This document shows, in pieces, positions 1-3,799 of a stretch of DNA of 7,109 nt. This DNA comes from Candidatus Krumholzibacteriia bacterium (GTDB lineage: Bacteria > Krumholzibacteriota > Krumholzibacteriia > LZORAL124-64-63): contig JACZKN010000540.1 of NCBI GenBank assembly GCA_014859985.1, forward strand, positions 1 to 7,109, given 5' to 3'. Under the pieces are notes generated by a model that made no database searches, was not told the DNA's origin, and saw only the letters and a program-made list of their open reading frames with translations. Position numbers and translations under genes: made by a program. Numbering within the stretch: position 1 is the stretch's first letter; each line of letters begins with the position of its first letter.

Positions 1-2
1 CG

Positions 3-41
3 GCGGCCCTGGCCCTGGGCCTGCGCGTCGGGCCGGGTTGA
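3..41 (+). CDS. Possible C-terminal end of an upstream gene (partial)
   Basis: The first 38 bases read openly in frame 3 as AALALGLRVGPG and then stop at TGA (39-41). This frame has the GC-rich third positions typical of the other genes here. The other two forward frames give improbable tryptophan- or proline-heavy peptides. The fragment is too short for any family assignment. Its stop codon lies inside the -35 box of the pgk promoter, which would make the intergenic region very tight. It may equally be non-coding. Confidence 0.3.
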   Translation, partial: AALALGLRVGPG

Positions 42-66
42 CAGCCCCCGGGGGCCCTCCTACCAT
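38..66 (+). promoter_or_regulatory. Sigma70-type promoter for pgk
   Basis: A perfect -35 box TTGACA (38-43) is followed by a 17-base spacer and TACCAT (61-66), which matches four of six positions of TATAAT. Transcription would start near 73 and give a leader of about 57 bases before the pgk ATG. The spacer contains the 12-base palindrome GCCCCCGGGGGC (44-55). The exact -35 and ideal spacing are seen directly; activity is inferred. Confidence 0.6.
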
Positions 67-87
67 GGTCGCGCGGCCAGGAACGAC

Positions 88-104
88 GGCGCCCGCGGGG
101 CGCC
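88..104 (+). promoter_or_regulatory. Leader hairpin upstream of pgk
   Basis: GGCGCCC (88-94) and GGGCGCC (98-104) form a perfect 7-bp all-GC stem with a 3-base loop in the predicted pgk leader. No T-run follows, so it is not a terminator. It could stabilise the transcript or control initiation, or be a chance result of the GC-rich composition. Confidence 0.35.
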
Positions 105-129
105 CCACACGAGCGATGGGCGGTTGGTC

Positions 130-1329
130 ATGGCGAAGAAACTGGGCATGGAGGGATTCGCGCCTGGGGGGCGTCGGGTGCTGATGCGTGTGGACTTCAA
201 CGTGCCCCTGGACGCGGACCGCGGCATCACCGACGACACCCGCATCCGGGCGGCGCTGCCGACGCTGCAGCTCATCACCGGCGGCGGGGGCAGCGTGGTC
301 CTGATGAGCCACCTGGGCCGGCCCAAGGGCAAGATCGATCCCGCCTGGTCCCTGCGCCCGGTTGCGGACCGCCTGGCCGAGCTCGTGGACGCGCCGGTGC
401 GCTTCGCCACCGACACCGTGGGCCCGGACGCCGCCGCCAAGGCGGCAGCCCTGAAGCCGGGGGAGATCCTGCTGCTGGAGAACCTGCGCTTCAACCCGGG
501 CGAAACCGCCGACGACGACGCCTTCGCCCGCGCCCTGGCGGCCATCGGCGACGTGTACGTCAACGACGCCTTCGGCACCGCCCACCGGGCCCACGCCTCC
601 ACCGTCGGTGTCACCCGCCATGTGAAGGAGGCCCGCGCCGGCCTGCTCATGCACAGGGAGCTGGAGAACCTCGGCGCCCTGCTGACGGACCCGGCGCGGC
701 CCTTCGTCGCGGTGCTGGGCGGCGCCAAGGTGGCCGGCAAGGTGGAGGTCATCACCAGCCTCCTGGACCGGGTCGACACCCTGCTCCTGGGCGGCGGCAT
801 GATCTTCACGTTCTTCAAGGTGCTGGGGCTGGGGATCGGCAAGAGCCTGCTGGACACCGACAGCATCGAGGTCGTCCGCGGGATCCAGGCCCAGGCCAAG
901 GGCAGCCGGGCGAAACTGGTCCTGCCGGAGGACGTGGTGGTCGCCGACCAGTTCGCCGACAACGCCGCCCGCCGGACGGTGCTGGCCACCGACATCCCGG
1001 ACCAGTGGCTGGGGCTGGACATCGGGCCGCGGACGGTGGCCCGCTACCGGGAGATCATCGGCGGCGCCCGCGCCGTCTTCTGGAACGGGCCCATGGGGGT
1101 GTTCGAGCTGCCCGCGTTCGCGGCGGGCACCCGGGCCGTGGGGGAGGCGGTGGCCGAGGCCACCGACCGGGGCGCCCTGAGCGTGGTCGGGGGCGGCGAC
1201 TCGGTGGCGGCGGTCAGCCAGCTGGGCCTGGCCGACCGCATCAGCCACATCTCCACCGGCGGCGGGGCTTCCCTGGAGTTCATGGCCGGCCTCGAACTGC
1301 CGGGCGTGGCGGCCCTTACGGACGCCTGA
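130..1329 (+). CDS. pgk: Phosphoglycerate kinase
   Basis: This cytosolic glycolytic enzyme transfers phosphate from 1,3-bisphosphoglycerate to ADP, giving 3-phosphoglycerate and ATP. The 399-residue product is close to the usual 390-400 and is complete. Hallmarks appear in family order: the signature RVLMRVDFNVP (residues 16-26) with the substrate-binding DFN, SHLGRPKG (60-67), ENLRF (117-121), DAFGTAHRAHAS (146-157), GGAKVAGK (197-204) at the start of the nucleotide-binding half, WNGPMGVFE (318-326), GGGDSVAAV (354-362) and STGGGASLEF (376-385). The ATG at 130 gives the normal N-terminus; an in-frame TTG at 124 would add only two residues. There is no strong Shine-Dalgarno sequence. The gene has its own promoter at 38-66. 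No convincing terminator separates it from secG, so some read-through is possible. Confidence 0.97.
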   Translation: MAKKLGMEGFAPGGRRVLMRVDFNVPLDADRGITDDTRIRAALPTLQLITGGGGSVVLMSHLGRPKGKIDPAWSLRPVADRLAELVDAPVRFATDTVGPDAAAKAAALKPGEILLLENLRFNPGETADDDAFARALAAIGDVYVNDAFGTAHRAHASTVGVTRHVKEARAGLLMHRELENLGALLTDPARPFVAVLGGAKVAGKVEVITSLLDRVDTLLLGGGMIFTFFKVLGLGIGKSLLDTDSIEVVRGIQAQAKGSRAKLVLPEDVVVADQFADNAARRTVLATDIPDQWLGLDIGPRTVARYREIIGGARAVFWNGPMGVFELPAFAAGTRAVGEAVAEATDRGALSVVGGGDSVAAVSQLGLADRISHISTGGGASLEFMAGLELPGVAALTDA

Positions 1330-1348
1330 GCCCGCCGCCCCGGGCGGA

Positions 1349-1377
1349 TTGACAGCCGGCCGGTCGGGTGTTAGATT
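1349..1377 (+). promoter_or_regulatory. Sigma70-type promoter for secG and tRNA-Leu
   Basis: A perfect TTGACA (1349-1354) is followed by 17 bases and TAGATT (1372-1377; four of six matches). TTAGAT one base earlier is an alternative -10. It lies 20 bases after the pgk stop. Transcription would begin around 1384, just before a strong inverted repeat. The five bases after TTGACA copy those of the pgk promoter in part (both read TTGACAGCC). Confidence 0.6.
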
Positions 1378-1387
1378 TTTCCTCCCT

Positions 1388-1414
1388 CACCGGTCCGGCC
1401 CCGCCGGACCGGTG
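1388..1414 (+). promoter_or_regulatory. Perfect 12-bp inverted repeat in the secG leader
   Basis: CACCGGTCCGGC (1388-1399) and GCCGGACCGGTG (1403-1414) are exact reverse complements separated by CCC. The hairpin would form at the very 5' end of the secG transcript. It is followed by ATCCGTGTG and not by a T-run, so it does not look like the pgk terminator. Possible roles are 5' mRNA stabilisation or an operator bound by a dimeric regulator. The structure is certain; the role is not. Confidence 0.5.
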
Positions 1415-1451
1415 ATCCGTGTGACCGAAGACGCCCGCGGGAGTTGGACCC

Positions 1452-1847
1452 ATGCTGCATACCCTGTTGATCATCATCCATATCCTGGTCTGCCTCGTGC
1501 TCAGCGCGGTGGTCCTGCTGCAGTCCAGCAAGGGCGGCGGCCTGGCCGGCGCCTTCGGCGGCGGGGGCGGCGCGCCCCAGCAGCTGCTCGGCTCCCGGGG
1601 CATCACCACGCTCCTGCACAAGCTGACCGTCTACCTCGCGGTCGCGTTCTTCGTCACCAGCTTCATGCTGTTCATCACCGACACGTCGGGCCGGCCCGCC
1701 GCCCCGGGCGGCGTGATCGGCGAGGCCGCGCGCGAGGGACAGATCAACGTGCCGCTGCAGCAGACTCCCGCGGACCTGGACCTGCCCGCCGAGACGCCCG
1801 CGCAGACGCCGGCGCCCGCGCAGGACGAGGGCGGAGGCGGCCGGTAG
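1452..1847 (+). CDS. secG: Preprotein translocase subunit SecG
   Basis: SecG is the small auxiliary subunit of the SecYEG channel and assists SecA-driven protein export across the inner membrane. The 131-residue product has the family layout: a first membrane helix (about residues 3-23), the conserved cytoplasmic loop QSSKGGGLAGAFGGGGG (24-40) followed by SRGITTLLHKLT, and a second helix (about 57-76). A tail of about 55 residues rich in Pro, Ala, Gln and acidic residues follows and ends in GGGGR; variable hydrophilic tails are common in this family. The ATG is preceded by GGGAG (1439-1443) at 8 bases. A tRNA-Leu gene starts 6 bases after the stop, so both are probably on one transcript ending at 1942-1981. 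This neighbour order matches secG-leuU of E. coli. Confidence 0.95.
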   Translation: MLHTLLIIIHILVCLVLSAVVLLQSSKGGGLAGAFGGGGGAPQQLLGSRGITTLLHKLTVYLAVAFFVTSFMLFITDTSGRPAAPGGVIGEAAREGQINVPLQQTPADLDLPAETPAQTPAPAQDEGGGGR

Positions 1848-1853
1848 ACGCGG

Positions 1854-1939
1854 GCCCGGGTGGTGAAATTGGTAGACACGCTATCTTGAGGGGGTAGTGG
1901 CCACAAGCCGTGCGGGTTCGAATCCCGCCCCGGGCACCA
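1854..1939 (+). tRNA. tRNA-Leu (anticodon GAG)
   Basis: This 86-nt tRNA folds completely. The acceptor stem is GCCCGGG (1854-1860) with CCCGGGC (1929-1935). The D arm is GTG/CAC (1863-1865/1877-1879). The anticodon stem is CTATC/GGTAG (1881-1885/1893-1897, one G-U pair), and the loop TTGAGGG has anticodon GAG at 1888-1890. A long class II variable arm (1898-1911) has a GGC/GCC stem. The T arm is GCGGG-TTCGAAT-CCCGC (1912-1928). Discriminator A1936, which is typical of leucine tRNAs, is followed by an encoded CCA (1937-1939). It reads CUC and, by wobble, CUU codons. No separate promoter is visible, so it is probably processed from the secG transcript. Confidence 0.97.
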
Positions 1940-1941
1940 CG

Positions 1942-1981
1942 AAAAAAAAAGGGGTCCCGTCGCAAGACGGGCCCTTTTTTT
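1942..1981 (+). terminator. Intrinsic terminator after tRNA-Leu
   Basis: CCCGTC (1956-1961) pairs with GACGGG (1966-1971) around the stable GCAA tetraloop. The stem extends past a bulged T1955 through GGG (1952-1954) with CCC (1972-1974), and is followed by seven Ts (1975-1981). Nine As (1942-1950) precede the stem, so the structure could also terminate - strand transcripts. It closes the secG/tRNA unit two bases before the next promoter. Confidence 0.9.
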
Positions 1982-1982
1982 G

Positions 1983-2012
1983 TTGACACATTTTTCCAGC
2001 GGTCGAAATAAT
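1983..2012 (+). promoter_or_regulatory. Sigma70-type promoter for the lysine-rich protein gene
   Basis: A perfect TTGACA (1983-1988) is followed by an 18-base spacer and AATAAT (2007-2012; five of six matches), the best promoter in the window. The region is locally AT-rich and lies immediately after the preceding terminator. The predicted start near 2019 falls inside the left arm of the following inverted repeat. Confidence 0.65.
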
Positions 2013-2014
2013 GT

Positions 2015-2060
2015 CGTTGCTTCCGCTGGCAGCCTGACGCCAAACGAGGCGAAAGCAACG
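2015..2060 (+). promoter_or_regulatory. Inverted repeat / leader hairpin before the lysine-rich gene
   Basis: CGTTGCTT (2015-2022) is the exact reverse complement of AAGCAACG (2053-2060). The pairing continues past one mismatch with CGC (2024-2026) and GCG (2049-2051), and an inner TGGC/GCCA stem (2027-2030/2039-2042) is possible. The element spans the predicted transcription start and ends 8 bases before the AGGAGGT ribosome-binding site. It could be an RNA structure affecting translation or an operator. No known riboswitch was recognised. Confidence 0.5.
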
Positions 2061-2068
2061 TCCGTGAC

Positions 2069-2075
2069 AGGAGGT
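2069..2075 (+). promoter_or_regulatory. Ribosome-binding site deciding the ATG at 2084
   Basis: AGGAGGT lies 8 bases before the ATG at 2084 and is the strongest Shine-Dalgarno sequence in the window. It favours the longer form of the lysine-rich protein. A weaker GGAGGAGAGG (2146-2155) precedes an alternative TTG at 2162. Confidence 0.65.
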
Positions 2076-2083
2076 CTTGCTCG

Positions 2084-2386
2084 ATGGTCCCAAGGGTGCG
2101 GGAATCGGGCGGACGCAGGAACTCTCAACAAGCGAGGTCCGGTATGGAGGAGAGGAAAGTCTTGACGGCGGCTGCTACCGCCAAGAAGACGACCAAGAAG
2201 AAGGCGACGAAGAAGAAGGTCGCCAAGAAGGCTGCCAAGAAGAAGGTCGCCAAGAAGAAGGTCGCGAAGAAGGCCGCCAAGAAGAAGGTGGCCAAGAAGG
2301 CCGGCAAGAAGAAGGTCGCCAAGAAGAAGGTGGCCAAGAAGGCGACCAAGAAGGCCGTGAAGAAGACCGCGGCCAAGAAGAAGTAG
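2084..2386 (+). CDS. Lysine/alanine-rich histone H1-like DNA-binding protein
   Basis: The product resembles the low-complexity tails of eukaryotic histone H1 and bacterial Hc1/AlgP-type proteins, which bind and compact DNA through charge. From the ATG it has 100 residues. From residue 28 on it contains only Lys, Ala, Thr, Val and Gly, has no acidic residue, and has 38 lysines, all coded AAG. Units of KKKVAKKAx and KKKVA alternate. The start is uncertain. ATG 2084 has the best ribosome-binding site, but codons 1-26 are atypical here (CCA, GGA, TCT, CAA and an AAA lysine), so TTG 2162 giving 74 residues, or ATG 2144, is possible. It has its own promoter and terminator. A nucleoid role is inferred from composition; no folded domain is visible. 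Confidence 0.8.
   Translation: MVPRVRESGGRRNSQQARSGMEERKVLTAAATAKKTTKKKATKKKVAKKAAKKKVAKKKVAKKAAKKKVAKKAGKKKVAKKKVAKKATKKAVKKTAAKKK
2210..2347 (+). repeat. Two 69-base in-frame tandem repeats in the lysine-rich gene
   Basis: Positions 2210-2278 and 2279-2347 each encode 23 residues in the order KKKVAKKAx, KKKVA, KKKVAKKAx. Comparing the copies codon by codon I count 7 differences in 69 bases, most of them silent. Within each copy shorter lysine units also repeat. The higher-order 9+5+9 pattern, repeated once, suggests a unit duplication by slippage or unequal recombination. Confidence 0.85.
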
Positions 2387-2419
2387 CTGCGGGCCCTCAC
2401 GGGGGACCGTGGCCACGAG

Positions 2420-2451
2420 AAAACCGCCGGGGTTGCGACCCCGGCGGTTTT
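2420..2451. terminator. Symmetric intrinsic terminator between convergent genes
   Basis: AAAACCGCCGGGGT (2420-2433) pairs perfectly with ACCCCGGCGGTTTT (2438-2451) over 14 bp with a TGCG loop. Because the stem begins with A4 and ends with T4, the hairpin carries a short T-run on either strand. It can therefore end both the + strand lysine-rich gene (stop at 2386) and the - strand outer-membrane gene (stop at 2495). Confidence 0.85.
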
Positions 2452-2494
2452 CGTATGTCCGCTGCCGGCGCGGCGCCGGGGCGGGCAGGGGGGC

Positions 2495-3406
2495 TCAGCG
2501 CTCCCGGCTGGCGTCCCGCCGGGCGCGGACATCCTCGGGCAGGACGTCGATGAACCAGCCGAGGCCGAGGCTGAAGGTCGCGTAGTTGAGCATGTTGGAG
2601 TAGCCCAGCTCCTCCACCTTGAACGAGAAGTTCGTCACGTCCGCCTGCCCGACCAGGCTCAGGCGGTCGCCGAAGGCCTTGGTCAGGGCGAAGCTGCCCT
2701 CCAGGTAGAGGGAGGTCTTGTCCTCGAGCCGGCTGAAACGGTTGATGATCCCGCCCAGCCCGAAGCCCAGGCGCGGCACGATGCCCCAGAACTCCGCCGG
2801 CAGGGCGTCGTAGCTCAGGGCCAGGCCCCCCTTGTACATCACGAACCCGGCGTCCTCGTCCAGCTGGTAGCGCACGTTCTTGACGCGCTTCTGGGTCGGG
2901 TTGTCCTCGCCCATGTAGACCATGGACGTGACGGCCTTGCCCGTGGCGTAGGTCCCCGCGAGGTCCAGGTGGAAATGATCGGAGATGTAGATGCCGACGC
3001 GGCCGCCGAAGGCCGGGCCCGACCGGATCTCCTTCAGGGGGGCGTCGTACAGCCGCTTCCCGTCGGGCTGGATGGCCCGGGACTCCAGCAGGGGGCGGCC
3101 GTCGTAGCCGAGCACCTCGCCGGCGCCGAGGATGTTGCCGATGCCCGCGGTGATCACCGTCTTGGGGCCGACCTCGTCGAGCTCCAGGAAGGTGGCGCCC
3201 GAGAAGTTGCCGCCGAAGACGGTCAGCGAATAGGCCTTGACGGTGTAGTCGTCGTATTCGCGGTTGTCCACGGCCGCGGCCGCGGCCTCGGGAACGGCGG
3301 TGCTGTCGACCGGGGTCGGCGCCACCGCGTCCTGGGCGTAGGCCGCCGCGCCGCCGAGCAACGGGAGCAGGACCGCGATCAGGGACAGGGCTGGGTTGAA
3401 CTTCAT
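2495..3406 (-). CDS. Predicted outer-membrane beta-barrel protein, family unknown
   Basis: This 303-residue protein begins with a Sec signal peptide: MKF, a hydrophobic core of about residues 7-22, and probable cleavage after AYA (residues 22-24). A short Pro/Ala/Thr-rich linker (about 25-47) follows. The rest consists of segments of alternating polar and hydrophobic residues typical of beta strands, for example VKAYSLTVFGG (56-66), FGGRVGIYISDHFHLDLAG (133-151), PRLGFGLGGIINRF (211-224), SLYLEGSFALTKAF (232-245) and YATFSLGLGWF (275-285), separated by acidic turns. The last strand ends in an aromatic residue, but an 18-residue charged tail follows it. I do not recognise a specific family; a small integral barrel is inferred from pattern only. 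The chosen ATG is preceded by GAGGTGG at 5 bases, and longer in-frame starts would bury the signal peptide. Its substrate or role is unknown. Confidence 0.8.
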   Translation of the reverse strand: MKFNPALSLIAVLLPLLGGAAAYAQDAVAPTPVDSTAVPEAAAAAVDNREYDDYTVKAYSLTVFGGNFSGATFLELDEVGPKTVITAGIGNILGAGEVLGYDGRPLLESRAIQPDGKRLYDAPLKEIRSGPAFGGRVGIYISDHFHLDLAGTYATGKAVTSMVYMGEDNPTQKRVKNVRYQLDEDAGFVMYKGGLALSYDALPAEFWGIVPRLGFGLGGIINRFSRLEDKTSLYLEGSFALTKAFGDRLSLVGQADVTNFSFKVEELGYSNMLNYATFSLGLGWFIDVLPEDVRARRDASRER

Positions 3407-3423
3407 CGAATCCACCTCGGCCG

Positions 3424-3448
3424 GTCGCGGCTCCGCTGGGGCCGCGAC
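3424..3448 (-). promoter_or_regulatory. Leader hairpin before the outer-membrane protein gene
   Basis: Read on the - strand, GTCGCGGC (3448-3441) and GCCGCGAC (3431-3424) form a perfect 8-bp stem around a 9-base loop. It lies a few bases upstream of the GAGGTGG ribosome-binding site (3418-3412) of the outer-membrane gene, so it could influence translation. No T-run follows. Confidence 0.35.
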
Positions 3449-3527
3449 TGGCGCCTGACGGCTGGCTATGTCGTGGGGCGGCAACGGGTCGGGGACGGCC
3501 GGGAGGGCCGCATCCGGGACCCGGATA

Positions 3528-3556
3528 ACATTAACGAGCGGCCTCCGGGGTGTCCA
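3528..3556 (-). promoter_or_regulatory. Candidate promoter for the outer-membrane protein gene
   Basis: On the - strand TGGACA (3556-3551; five of six matches to TTGACA) is followed by 17 bases and TAATGT (3533-3528). TGTTAT three bases further on (3530-3525) is a better -10 but gives a 20-base spacer. The site lies in the only AT-rich patch upstream of the gene and would give a leader of about 110 bases. It is weaker than the + strand promoters. Confidence 0.35.
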
Positions 3557-3590
3557 GAACTTTCCCCGGAGCGATTCGCCGGCGGCTCTG

Positions 3591-3619
3591 TTGACACGCA
3601 AAAGACGGGAGATTAAGAT
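3591..3619 (+). promoter_or_regulatory. Sigma70-type promoter for the EF-G-like/yebC/ruvC operon
   Basis: A perfect TTGACA (3591-3596) is followed by a 17-base spacer and TAAGAT (3614-3619; four of six matches). Transcription would start near 3626 and leave a leader of about 174 bases before the TTG start of the EF-G-like gene. It is arranged divergently from the candidate outer-membrane promoter 35 bases away. Confidence 0.6.
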
Positions 3620-3697
3620 TGCCGTTCGTCCCGAATTGCGGCCGGCGGGGCGTCACCGGCGATTCCCGGCGGCCGCTTCCCTCCGCGTTTCCGGCCT

Positions 3698-3724
3698 CCT
3701 GCCGCCGGCCCCCCAGGCGGCAGG
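3698..3724 (+). promoter_or_regulatory. Leader hairpin upstream of the EF-G-like gene
   Basis: CCTGCCGCC (3698-3706) and GGCGGCAGG (3716-3724) form a perfect 9-bp stem with a 9-base loop in the middle of the long leader. No T-run follows. The rest of 3620-3785 is GC-rich, and I recognise no known riboswitch or open reading frame with coding character in it. Confidence 0.35.
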
Positions 3725-3785
3725 TCTTCGCTGCGCCCCGGGCGGAGCGCCGGCACCGGAACCGCTGTCCCCGGCCCCTTCGAAC

Positions 3786-3793
3786 AGGGAGGA
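3786..3793 (+). promoter_or_regulatory. Ribosome-binding site supporting the TTG start at 3800
   Basis: AGGGAGGA contains GGAGG at 3788-3792, seven bases before TTG 3800. The first in-frame ATG (3815) is 22 bases away, too far for this site, so the TTG start is preferred. Confidence 0.75.
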
Positions 3794-3799
3794 AGACCG

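Noticed and set aside
60..1022. - strand 320-codon frame opposite pgk
   Set aside because: It is the antisense shadow of an intact pgk; its translation is Ser/Arg/Pro-rich without motifs.
1335..1347. CCGCCC-C-GGGCGG as a possible pgk terminator
   Set aside because: The arms are separated by one base, so no stable hairpin loop forms, and no T-run follows before the secG promoter.
2146..2164. GAGGAAAGTC, reminiscent of a conserved segment of RNase P RNA
   Set aside because: The expected following bases and the other conserved RNase P regions are absent, and lysine codons begin within 20 bases. It is better explained as a ribosome-binding region.
2165..2383. Regular short repeats as a possible CRISPR array or satellite
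   Set aside because: The repeats are in-frame lysine codons within a gene with promoter and terminator, and there are no unique spacers.
1631..2416. - strand open frames crossing the tRNA, with peptide text such as RDSNPHGLWPLP
   Set aside because: This peptide is the well-known artefact of translating the antisense of tRNA-Leu. The frame also runs through a terminator and the antisense of the lysine repeats, which gives a false Leu/Gly-rich repeat.
2125..2532. - strand frame rich in Phe, Leu and Ala that looks like a membrane protein
   Set aside because: It is the reverse complement of AAG lysine codons (CTT) in the lysine-rich gene and crosses the terminator; it has no suitable ribosome-binding site.
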